From CAVQFB01 sp963711675 (GTDB taxonomy: Bacteria; Acidobacteriota; Terriglobia; Terriglobales; Acidobacteriaceae): a stretch of DNA of 64,000 nucleotides. The notes below the pieces were generated by a model, which saw only the letters and a list, made by a program, of their open reading frames with translations, ran no database searches and was not told the DNA's origin. Positions 45,974-53,820 of this stretch are shown here, in pieces (within the stretch, counting starts at the first letter, position 1; each line of letters opens with the position of its first letter). Position numbers and translations under genes: made by a program. Where the stretch lies: contig CAVQFB010000011.1 of assembly GCA_963711675.1 (NCBI GenBank), positions 248,001 through 312,000 of the forward strand, written 5' to 3'.

Positions 45974-47759
45974 TTACGGCTCTTCGTTCTCGGTCTTCAC
46001 CTGTTCAGGTGAATCCTGCATCACGTAATCGCCCTTTGAACCCTGCACGCCATACTGATAGGGATCGTGATAAACCACCATGTGCCTGCCCCCGAAGTTA
46101 TCCCACGGCGGTGGCGAGGATGTTGACCATTCGAGCGAGGTGCCTTCCCACGGGTTGTCTGGCGCAGGCTCTCCTCGGAATCGGCTGTGAATGAAGTTGT
46201 AAATGAAAATCAGCTGTACCGCACCGGTGAAGAGGGCAGCTATGGTAATGAACTGGTGCACTCCGACAAGGGGCTGCATGTAGTCCGCCACAAATGCCTG
46301 ATAGCGGCGCACATTACCAGCCAGTCCCAGATAGTGCATCGGCATGAAAATGCAGTAGACCCCAACGAAGGTGCACCAGAAGTGAATCTTTCCCAGAGTT
46401 TCGTTCATCATCCGTCCCCACATCTTCGGGAACCAGAAGTAAGTTCCCGAGAAGATGCCGAAGATCGCGGCGATGGCCATCGTAAAGTGGAAATGCGCCA
46501 CTACGAAGTAAGTCGCGTGAAGCAGGATCTGGATCGAGGGCTGCGCCAGGAAGAAACCGCTGACCCCGCCGCTGATGAACATCGAAATAAATCCTAGAGC
46601 AAACAGCGAAGCCGAGTTAATGCGCAGCTTGGCACCGTAGAGACTCCCAAGCCAAATCAAAACAATGATGGTGGATGGGATGGTGATCATCAGCGTGGGG
46701 AACGAGAACAGGATCGACGAAAACGGATTCATCCCGCTGACAAACATGTGGTGTCCATACACCATGTAGCTGAGAACGGCTAACGCGCCCATGCTATAAA
46801 CCAAAACGCGATGGCTCAACATCGGTTTGCGCATGTTGGTGATGAGAACGTGCGACACGATACCCATGCCCGGGACGATGGCGATATACACCTCCGGATG
46901 CCCGAAGAACCAGAAGAGGTGCTGCCATAGAAGCGTCGATCCACCTGAGTGAGGTACCATCTGGTCGTTAATCACCAGATTGGAGGCCATAAAGAAGCTC
47001 GTCCCGGCCACGTGGTCCAGAATGAGAAGAATGCAGGCCGGCATCAGCACCGAGAACGAGGTAAGCCCCATGCAAGAGGTGATCAACCAGGCCCAAAGAG
47101 GCATTGGCAACCGCCACATGCTCATGCCTTTACAGCGCAGATCCAGAATATTCGGAATAAAATTCAAGGCTCCGAACAGCTGACCTACGCAGAAGATGGA
47201 GAGGGAGGTGGCCCAGATGACCACACCCGCGCCCTCGCCCGGGCCCGGCCACGGACCCAACTGCACTGAGCGGCGCGTATTGCGTCCAACCGCCCAAGGT
47301 TGGCCCGTCGCCCACGAAGAACGACAAGATCATGACGCAGAAGGCCACGAATGTCGTCCAGAACGACATCATGTTGAAATGCGGGAACGGCATGTCCTCC
47401 GCGCCCGTTTGGATGGGTATGAAGAAGTTGCCGAATGCCGCAAAGGGTACAACCGTGAGTACAAAAAAGACCATGAAAGTCGCATGCATGGTCATGACTT
47501 GCAGGTAGTACTCGGGCGTCATCAAATTCCCGGGGGCACCATTCTTGGAGAGCAAATGTAGCCCCGGTATCGCAAAGTTCGTCCACCCCAGGTGGATGCG
47601 CATCAGCCAGGAAAGCACCATGCCGATGAGCACAGCGACAAAGCCCAGACCATAATATTGCTTGCCGATCACCTTGTGATCCAGGCTAAAAATGTACTTC
47701 CGGATGAAACTCGTCGGAGGCCCATGGTGTACCGCCGCGTGCGCTGACATGTCGTGCAT
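45974..47759 (-). pseudogene. ctaD: Cytochrome c oxidase subunit I, frameshifted
   Basis: The catalytic subunit with low-spin heme and the heme-copper center. The N-terminal part (KYIFSLDHKVIGKQYYGLGF, MTMHATFMVFFVLT with a heme ligand His) and the larger remainder (WQHLFWFFGHPEVYIAIVP, YGHHMFVSGMNP, VVAHFHFTMAIAAIFG) are in adjacent frames. Removing one C at 47238-47240 joins them through GPGEGAGVVIW into 594 residues. GHPEVY places it in the A1-type proton-pumping oxidases with the D-channel Glu. All heme and CuB ligands seen are intact, so the enzyme is probably functional and the break an assembly error. Confidence 0.9.
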
Positions 47760-47813
47760 ACGCTCTCCTCAAAAAGAGATGTCCCCGCGCAACCGAGCGC
47801 GGTCGGTCCCCAC

Positions 47814-48617
47814 TTACTGCATGGTCGCTTCCTTCTTTAGCCAGTCGTCAAAGTCCTGCTGAGACATGACGCTAAGGTATGCCTTCATGTTGTAATGGCC
47901 GAGGCCACAGAGCTGACTACACACAATTTCATACCTGCCAATCTTCGTGGCCGTGAAGTGAATTTGGAGATCCAATCCCGGCACGAAATCCTGATGAATT
48001 CGCATGGCTGGAACATAAAAAGAATGGCTGACATCTTTGGCGTGCATCAGCAAGCGAATTTCACGGTTCACCGGAACAGCCATTTCGGCGGTTACGATGT
48101 CGTCCTTGGAGTCCGGGTCATTGGTGGTATCAATGCCAAAGAAGTTCTCGTTTGCCTCACTGATCTTGTCTGGATGAATCGGACCGAAAGTTCCGTCCGC
48201 GCCCGGATAGCGGAAATAGAAGGCAAACTGCCCCGCCTGGACCTGAACCGGCAGGGCGTCTGCGCCGGCCGGTGTGAAGTAGATATTGCCCCAGGCTTTG
48301 ACCCCGAAGATTCCCAGAGCGAAAACTTCCAAGCCGACCAGAATAAACGCGGCAGCCACAAGCCCGGTCGCTCCGCCGGGAAAACGCTTCGATTTCTCTC
48401 CAGGTTTATTGCTGGAGAACTTCCAGATGAACCACGCCAGAATAATCTGGGAGGCTATGAAAGAAATTCCGGCCTCCCACATCGTTTCCGACAATTGGTC
48501 GTCGATGGCTTGACCGTGAGCCGAAACGTCATCCACTGGATGCCAGGTATTGCGGACGATGGGAACCGCGGAAAGGATCGCGATTACGATGATGGTGACC
48601 GCAAAGAGTTTTGCCAT
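47814..48617 (-). CDS. ctaC: Cytochrome c oxidase subunit II (CuA protein)
   Basis: 267 residues with two N-terminal membrane segments (LFAVTIIVIAILSAVPIV and an internal helix after NKPGEKSKRF) and a periplasmic cupredoxin domain. The CuA ligands are HSFYVP (His), CSQLCGLGHYNM (two Cys, His, Met). The usual CSELC Glu is Gln here; that residue binds by its backbone, so function is likely kept. CuA accepts electrons from a soluble carrier, plausibly the diheme cytochrome or cupredoxin encoded upstream. It lacks a fused cytochrome c domain, so it is not caa3 type. It is followed by coxA after about 54 bp. Confidence 0.92.
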   Translation of the reverse strand: MAKLFAVTIIVIAILSAVPIVRNTWHPVDDVSAHGQAIDDQLSETMWEAGISFIASQIILAWFIWKFSSNKPGEKSKRFPGGATGLVAAAFILVGLEVFALGIFGVKAWGNIYFTPAGADALPVQVQAGQFAFYFRYPGADGTFGPIHPDKISEANENFFGIDTTNDPDSKDDIVTAEMAVPVNREIRLLMHAKDVSHSFYVPAMRIHQDFVPGLDLQIHFTATKIGRYEIVCSQLCGLGHYNMKAYLSVMSQQDFDDWLKKEATMQ

Positions 48618-48714
48618 GATGCGTCGCCTCCGGCCGGACTTGCCATCCGGCGTCGTTAGCTTGCTTCAGCCGCTCTAAGATGGTTCTGCGGCGCTCTCCA
48701 ACTGATCCGATTCC

Positions 48715-49461
48715 TCACTTCGCTTTGAAGGTAAAGTCGGCAGTAGTGGGCTTGCCCGCGGCCACCGTCACCTTCGCAGTTTGTGTACCGTAGACCTCCT
48801 GCCATGCCGTCACCGTGTAATTTCCGGGGGGGACGTCGTTGACAGTGAATGCGCCGTTGTTGTCGCTGACAGTCGTGGGTCCTTTTACGACGGCCATGTA
48901 GCCATGCATCCAGGGGTGAATGTTGCACTTCACGGGCACGGCCACTTCCTCAGCCGTCCAACTCACGTCGAACGGCGGAGAGCCCGGAGGTTGCGACTTA
49001 TTCCACTCGTGATTGGCTCCGGCGGGGTTCGGCGTCGGGTGGATGTTGTGGGAAGTCTGATCGCTGTTCACAACCTTGAAGTGCTGATTCACGTCGAGGG
49101 CCAGCACGTGCGGAATGTACTGGCAGCCCTTCTGATTCCAGGTGGGCGCCTCAGAGGGCACTTGGCCGGCAGCGCCGGCACTGAGTCCTTCAGAAATGTA
49201 GACCACGACGTTTTGCAGCCCACCATTGGGGCCGACCACTACATTCTCCAGCGTGACGGGATGGGCAGCGTGGATCTGCTGGCAAGAAGGCTCCTTCGAC
49301 ATGTCGATGGGCTTCATGTGCGGCGGTGTGCCGTCGAGTTTGATGGTGCCGGTAATCTTGCCTTCTCCGGCCGCGCTCACACCGCGCGCCGAGTAAAGCG
49401 CTGCCACAGAAACGAGCATCAGCGCGGACATGATCCCTGTAAGTTTGAAACGGCTAGTCAT
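48715..49461 (-). CDS. Cupredoxin-like / plastocyanin-type periplasmic protein
   Basis: 248 residues from ATG 49461, which follows AGGAGAAGG, and begins with a signal peptide (LTGIMSALMLVSVAALYSARG). The middle shows a possible type 1 copper site: SDQTSHNIHPTP and VKCNIHPWMHGYMAVV provide His, Cys, His and Met. The last 60 residues form a carboxypeptidase-regulatory-like beta sandwich (FTVNDVPPGNYTVTAWQE). It may shuttle electrons between the diheme cytochrome and CuA, as rusticyanin does in iron oxidisers, but copper binding is not proven. An ATG at 49494 overlapping the upstream stop is an alternative start. Confidence 0.75.
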   Translation of the reverse strand: MTSRFKLTGIMSALMLVSVAALYSARGVSAAGEGKITGTIKLDGTPPHMKPIDMSKEPSCQQIHAAHPVTLENVVVGPNGGLQNVVVYISEGLSAGAAGQVPSEAPTWNQKGCQYIPHVLALDVNQHFKVVNSDQTSHNIHPTPNPAGANHEWNKSQPPGSPPFDVSWTAEEVAVPVKCNIHPWMHGYMAVVKGPTTVSDNNGAFTVNDVPPGNYTVTAWQEVYGTQTAKVTVAAGKPTTADFTFKAK

Positions 49462-49490
49462 CGAATCCTTCTCCTGGTTTGAACCAACGT

Positions 49491-50369
49491 TCATTTGCTT
49501 TCCGGCTGCGCGGGTGGCGCAGCATACGGATTAATGGGTTTCAGGCCAAGCTGCCTGGCGATCATTTTTTCCTTGGTGTTTAATGGGTTGGCTGGCTGCA
49601 AGGTGCGCAGATACATGACCAACTCCCAGGCCTCTTCAGGTTTCACGTTGTCGGCAAAGGAAGGCATGGGAGTGCCGTCCAGACCGGTCATGAAAATCTT
49701 GTAAAGATCCTGGTCGGTGGTTCCGCACTTGAAACGACTCCCATCGTGGAAATTGAACGGGCGGATCGGGCGGTTCTGGTCGTCGGTGAGGGTGTCTGCC
49801 GAGGGGCCGTTAGCCCGGCCTTCCACGCCATGGCACTTCCAGCATTCCAGCTTCTTGAACAGACCTTCCCCGGCCTTGATTCTTTCGGCAGTAATTTCAG
49901 GCTCGGGCGGAATCTGGATTGGCTGTCCCGCTTTTTCGGTCGTCCATTTCGAAGAAAAGTGCTTGACGTAAGCCACCAGATCGGCGCGCTCCTGATTAGT
50001 CAGTGGGAACCAAGGCGGCATGTTGGAGTTGACGATGCCGCGCCCGATTGTGCTGTACAGATCTTCGTCGGTGGGTAACGTGCCCGTTGGAGTGGAACGG
50101 CACTTGAACTGGCCGAGGGTGAAGTTGCGGGGCCTGGGATCGAGCCACTGCGCATTCTCGCCCTCGCCGTCACCGATCACGCCGTGACAGCCGACGCAGA
50201 ATCGCCGATAGGTCATCTTTGCCGAGGTGGCGTGTCCGGTCAGGCTGCCGATATGGCTTTCGGTGTTCCAGCGCTGGTCTTCGTCGTACTGAGTCATCTG
50301 CGCCGAAGAGGCGGTACATAGCGCGAGAACCGCGACCGTCAAAAACAGTGAAAGCATTCTGGTGCGCAT
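49491..50369 (-). CDS. Periplasmic diheme cytochrome c
   Basis: 292 residues with a signal peptide and two class I cytochrome domains, heme sites CVGCH (58-62) and CWKCH (in KKLECWKCHGVEG). Met ligands are likely in NSNMPPWFP and GTPMPSFADNV. The two-domain plan resembles c4-type carriers such as Cyc1 of Acidithiobacillus, which passes electrons from the outer-membrane Cyc2 to the oxidase. It starts 9 bp after the porin-cytochrome gene, with GAGGG ahead of its ATG. Its end overlaps the longer start option of the cupredoxin gene. Confidence 0.87.
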   Translation of the reverse strand: MRTRMLSLFLTVAVLALCTASSAQMTQYDEDQRWNTESHIGSLTGHATSAKMTYRRFCVGCHGVIGDGEGENAQWLDPRPRNFTLGQFKCRSTPTGTLPTDEDLYSTIGRGIVNSNMPPWFPLTNQERADLVAYVKHFSSKWTTEKAGQPIQIPPEPEITAERIKAGEGLFKKLECWKCHGVEGRANGPSADTLTDDQNRPIRPFNFHDGSRFKCGTTDQDLYKIFMTGLDGTPMPSFADNVKPEEAWELVMYLRTLQPANPLNTKEKMIARQLGLKPINPYAAPPAQPESK

Positions 50370-50378
50370 CCGTATCCC

Positions 50379-51758
50379 TCAGAAATCGAAGTCAAATCCA
50401 AGCATCAGGCTGCTGCTGCTCAAATCGGTTGCAGTTACCGGCGAAGTTCCCCGCTGACGGACCCACGAGTATTCGTTGTGCCAGGCAAAACCCGCGCGGC
50501 TGGTCATGATGGGATACCAGCGGTAGCCGAAGGTGTAAGCGTCGATATTGCCGAGGTTAGAGGGATTGGTGGGGAGCGCCTGCTGGGACATGCGCACCCA
50601 CTCGGAGCGTTGAATAAAAATCAGCTGCGGATTCCAGGTGTAGTGCGACTCAATAAAAGCGCCATTCCAAGTGGGATTGCGCGCTCCCGTTGGCAGCGGA
50701 GTTCCCGCTACCGTAGCGGTGCCGAAGTAAGCGTCATCCGACCCGTGCTGGTAGAACACGTCGAAGTCGAATTTCTTCACGTAGAACAAGCCAAAGAAGC
50801 CTTCGCGACTGAAGCTCTTGTTGCCGAAGCCGGACCCTGGGACCGGAGTCGTTGACACGATGGGAACTCCGGTAGCGGTGACTTCTCCGGTCGGCGCAGT
50901 CAGACTCAGGGTATTGGTCGGGGCCTCTCCGATAAAGGCATAGCCGCCGATTCTCTGAAGTCCGAGACCGCCCGCGTCAAAGGCCTGACTAGCCGTGAAG
51001 AACCCGCTGTAGGAGTTGCCATTGGGCAGGCCGACCTGACCGTCGTTAGAGCTGATCAGTGCGGCGGAAACTCGGGTGTGATCGTTGAATGAGTGGCCCA
51101 TCCACTCCATGCCCAACTGGTTGTCGCCCATCTGGCCGAAGACGTTGGTATCCCCCACGGGAACGAAATGGTAGAGCTGGTAGAAACCGCCGTTGCCGGA
51201 GATGGTGAGGATGCGCTTCTCCGAAATCATGTTGTCGAGCTCGAACTTGCCGAGCTTGAGATTGAGCCAAGTGCTGCCGAAGAGATTGTCCAGCCGGCCC
51301 ATGACGGTCTCGAAGTGGAATGCGCCGGTTGAGTCCGACGAGGGAAGAACGTAGAAAGAGAGGTTTTTTTCCAGGGTGCCGCCGGTATGGAAATCGAGAC
51401 CGCTGATGTCGTAACCGTGCGACGTAACCTGTGCTTCGCCGGCACCGGGGCCTGCCGCGGTGTCAACCTGCACTTTGTTGCTGCTCTCGCGATGCCAGTT
51501 GGGGGTGATGCGGAACGTGACCGGCCAGTAGCCGTTGTTCTGCCAGATGGGAGCGTCCTTCTCGTTCATGAGTTGGTAGCCGTTGTCCCGAAACCTCATG
51601 CCGAAGTCGTTGAGGACCGGCCAGGCGAGATGGCAGGCAGAGCAACGAAGGCCATACTTGCGGGCAAAAGCGGGTAATGCGGAAGCGTCCTGGAGACAGC
51701 CAAATGATAGAAAGAAAGCCAATAAAGCGCCGGCCAGACATCTCCGGAAAGCAGTCAT
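50379..51758 (-). CDS. Outer-membrane monoheme cytochrome-porin fusion, Cyc2-like
   Basis: 459 residues from ATG 51758, which has the strong site AGGAGG six bases upstream. A signal peptide is followed by LPAFARKYGLRCSACHLAWP with one heme site at 39-43 and NDFGMRFRDNGYQL. Then comes a long beta-rich region of amphipathic strands ending in LMLGFDFDF, the terminal aromatic typical of barrels. Cyc2 proteins share the PxFAR-x-TG-xxCxxCH start, a single heme inside a 16-strand porin, and a length near 485; they oxidise iron at the cell surface. This gene heads the oxidase operon, as cyc2 does in the rus operon. Similar fused barrels of unknown role also exist, so substrate is open. Confidence 0.78.
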   Translation of the reverse strand: MTAFRRCLAGALLAFFLSFGCLQDASALPAFARKYGLRCSACHLAWPVLNDFGMRFRDNGYQLMNEKDAPIWQNNGYWPVTFRITPNWHRESSNKVQVDTAAGPGAGEAQVTSHGYDISGLDFHTGGTLEKNLSFYVLPSSDSTGAFHFETVMGRLDNLFGSTWLNLKLGKFELDNMISEKRILTISGNGGFYQLYHFVPVGDTNVFGQMGDNQLGMEWMGHSFNDHTRVSAALISSNDGQVGLPNGNSYSGFFTASQAFDAGGLGLQRIGGYAFIGEAPTNTLSLTAPTGEVTATGVPIVSTTPVPGSGFGNKSFSREGFFGLFYVKKFDFDVFYQHGSDDAYFGTATVAGTPLPTGARNPTWNGAFIESHYTWNPQLIFIQRSEWVRMSQQALPTNPSNLGNIDAYTFGYRWYPIMTSRAGFAWHNEYSWVRQRGTSPVTATDLSSSSLMLGFDFDF

Positions 51759-51822
51759 GCACGTCCTCCTGGCACAGATCTCGGAGCTGCAAATGGAAAG
51801 CGCGGCACGCACTTCCCCACAA

Positions 51823-51842
51823 AAGTGCGTGCGGACGCACTT
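51823..51842. promoter_or_regulatory. 20-bp perfect palindrome, candidate operator
   Basis: AAGTGCGT-GCGG-ACGCACTT has 8-bp arms and a 4-bp centre. Its outer edge overlaps the predicted -10 box, and the likely transcription start falls inside it. A third half-site ACGCACTT repeats at 51807-51814, 28 bp away. The arm length and symmetry suit a dimeric TetR-type repressor, and such a gene lies directly upstream. Binding here would block RNA polymerase. Confidence 0.6.
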
Positions 51843-51870
51843 ACTATCACGGCGTGAAGACGAGAGTCAA
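51841..51870 (-). promoter_or_regulatory. Predicted sigma-70 promoter of the cytochrome-oxidase operon
   Basis: On the minus strand TTGACT (51870-51865) and TAGTAA (51846-51841) are spaced by 18 bp. They lie about 83 bases before the start codon of the porin-cytochrome gene and between it and the upstream tetR gene. The boxes are close to consensus for a GC-rich genome, but no start site has been measured. Confidence 0.5.
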
Positions 51871-51907
51871 GGAAAAAGCGATTGAGCGAATGCGTTCAGC
51901 GAATCCA

Positions 51908-52570
51908 TCAGGCTAATGCGTGAGACAGTTGGGCCAGCGTCGAATTTCCGACATCCCCCGCGAAAAGATTGCGAGTAAGAAGCCGCGCAATGGATAGCGC
52001 TGCCTGCCTGGCGCGAGCGTGGTCATGACCCAAGACCACCGGACGCTGGAAGCCGAACATGAAGCCGAGGATTCCGAGAAAGTCGGCAAGTGCGTCCAGT
52101 TCGCGATCGGAGAGCGTTCGGGATTCCGGGAACTTGCGCAGGCGTTGAGCAATCGCCTTGGCGCGCTCGGCGGGACCGATCTTGCTCACCACCGGGCCGA
52201 GGGCGGGATCGACCAGGGCGCGTGGAATGATCACCCGAAGGAAATCGCGATCCTCCCACAGGTGGTCGACTTCCCATTTGACGATTTGAAGGACTTCTTC
52301 TTCGATGGTGGCGGCGAGCGGCAACTTCTCGCTGAGATCGATCACTTCCTGCGATATGCGGGAGCGAATCAGTTCGAGCAGGAGGCCGGCTTTGCCGGTG
52401 AAGTAACGGTGGATCAGACCCTCGGCACAGCCGGCGCAAGCGGCGATCTCGCGGGTGGTAGTCGCCTCGTATCCCCGGGAGGCGAAAAGCTTGTTAGCTG
52501 CCGACAGCAAAGCGCGCTTGCGTGTTTCGCGGTCGCGTACTCGGCCTTGGGAAAGCTTGACAGCGCCCAT
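51908..52570 (-). CDS. TetR-family transcriptional regulator
   Basis: 220 residues from ATG 52570. The N-terminal helix-turn-helix is RKRALLSAANKLFASRGYEA, TTTREIAACAGCAEGLIHRY and FTGKAGLLLELI. The rest is the helical ligand and dimer domain (FLRVIIPRALVDPALGPVV, DALADFLGILGFMFG). Two cysteines in the reading-helix region (CAGC) are noteworthy, though a single Cys there is common. It lies 150 bp upstream of the oxidase operon on the same strand with a palindrome in between, so it probably represses that operon or itself. The ligand is unknown. The start at 52630 is less likely. Confidence 0.85.
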   Translation of the reverse strand: MGAVKLSQGRVRDRETRKRALLSAANKLFASRGYEATTTREIAACAGCAEGLIHRYFTGKAGLLLELIRSRISQEVIDLSEKLPLAATIEEEVLQIVKWEVDHLWEDRDFLRVIIPRALVDPALGPVVSKIGPAERAKAIAQRLRKFPESRTLSDRELDALADFLGILGFMFGFQRPVVLGHDHARARQAALSIARLLTRNLFAGDVGNSTLAQLSHALA

Positions 52571-52870
52571 GCGGGTACTCCCAGGCCGCCGGGGGTTTGC
52601 AGTTGGATATGATGGCCAGAACTGCTGCACTTTCAGAGAGCGCGCCGATCATCATACGCTTCCCTGACCCAAGCGGACCGACGAGTTTATTATTCCTGGC
52701 GAAACCCAGTTGTAAAGTTTTTGTCAAATCTTGGCGCTCGCTGGGCTTGCAAAATGATGAATGCGTGGGGTTGCCACTGGCGTTCTGACGCAGGGTTCAG
52801 GACGACGAGCGGTTGCCTTTCCCAGGTCGACATGACTTTGCTGTCAAGAATCCGTATCCTGAGTTCCGAA
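52571..52870. other. Divergent gap between tetR and the SH3-type gene pair
   Basis: About 300 bases with promoters for tetR (leftwards) and the rightward genes expected. TTGTAAAG/TTTGTCAAATC stretches near 52710-52730 are AT-rich and promoter-like, but I cannot fix boxes. No repeat element of the window's families occurs here. The frame of the next gene is open back to 52721, so its true start could lie inside this stretch. Confidence 0.4.
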
Positions 52871-53815
52871 ATGTCTTCCGCGGTCGGGCCACAGCACATG
52901 TCCAGTGGGTCAGTGCAGCAGGCTAGGGTTATCAGAACCCTTAGGCTGTTCCAACGGGCGCCTCGTTCTCTCTCTCGCGCGGTTTTGGCGATCACCCTGG
53001 TGGCAGCGGCCACGTTCGCTGCGGTCGCGAAGGATCACGACGAGAGCGACGCTGGTCTCTCGGTCGAAGTTCCAGAATCAGAAGCAGATGTTGCGCTCGC
53101 AGTTGCCGGCGTCGCACAGGACCAGATCATCCACGGCACTTACGTCTACGAGAAGGACAAGGTTCTGATGGGAGCACGGGAAGCCCACGAGTCTTCCGCG
53201 TTTCACGATGGCCCCATCAGCGGAAAAGTTTTTTACAAAGTCGCGAACAACGTGATCGCCCCGCGAAATTTCAAGGACAGCAAGGATGTGGGCACCGTTA
53301 CGGTCCGCTATATCGTGCAAAGCAGCGGCCCGACAACCACCGGCCTTCGGGTTGACGCCGTGTTCATCGAGAGCAGCGGGCATGGCGTTCACCGGTCGGA
53401 GGGAGCGGTGGAATTGGCGGAGTACGATGCCATCAAGGGCCACCTCAAGGCCATTCAGGCGAGCCGCAAGAGAGAGCAGGACGAAATCCTAAGACTCCAG
53501 CAGGGGGACGCGGAGCGGCGGGCGCTGGCGGAACGGCGGAAGGAGCAAGCTCAAGAAGCGACCGCCAAAACCGAGGCGACAGTCAAGGAGCTGCAGCAGA
53601 AAATCGCGGATCTGAAGCAGCAGGTGGAAGGCTTGGTGAAGGCGCCAGGGGTGGCGCTAAAGTCAGCACCGTTCCGGAGCGCAGCGACGCTGCAATCGCT
53701 GCCCGCGAAAACCGAAGTGCTGATCGTGATCGTGACGCAGTATTGGTATGGAGTAGAGACTCGGGACGGCCGTCACGGCTGGATGCTGCGTACCGAGTTG
53801 GAGCCGTTACCGTGA
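52871..53815 (+). CDS. Exported coiled-coil protein with C-terminal SH3-like domain
   Basis: About 314 residues. After a membrane or signal segment (RAVLAITLVAAATFAAVA) comes an unrecognised region of about 150 residues. A coiled coil follows (KREQDEILRLQQGDAERRAL through EATVKELQQKIADLKQQVEG), then a bacterial SH3 domain (SAPFRSAATLQSLPAKTEVL, YWYGVETRDGRHGWMLRTE). Such SH3b domains bind cell wall or protein partners in the envelope. ATG 52871 or 52898 are possible starts, neither with a strong ribosome-binding site. It is coupled to a second SH3-type gene and then ctaB, so a role near the respiratory locus is possible. Confidence 0.65.
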   Translation: MSSAVGPQHMSSGSVQQARVIRTLRLFQRAPRSLSRAVLAITLVAAATFAAVAKDHDESDAGLSVEVPESEADVALAVAGVAQDQIIHGTYVYEKDKVLMGAREAHESSAFHDGPISGKVFYKVANNVIAPRNFKDSKDVGTVTVRYIVQSSGPTTTGLRVDAVFIESSGHGVHRSEGAVELAEYDAIKGHLKAIQASRKREQDEILRLQQGDAERRALAERRKEQAQEATAKTEATVKELQQKIADLKQQVEGLVKAPGVALKSAPFRSAATLQSLPAKTEVLIVIVTQYWYGVETRDGRHGWMLRTELEPLP

Positions 53816-53820
53816 GCCGC

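Noticed and set aside
1799..47240. Programmed +1 frameshifting as the explanation for the broken genes
   Set aside because: The sites share no common slippery sequence, fall in unrelated housekeeping genes and in several cases lie in short homopolymers; insertion errors explain them more simply. Kept only as the alternative if reads confirm the extra bases.
50379..51758. Calling the cytochrome-porin a proven iron oxidase Cyc2
   Set aside because: The heme motif, fused barrel and operon fit, but related monoheme barrels of unknown role exist and no phylogeny could be run.
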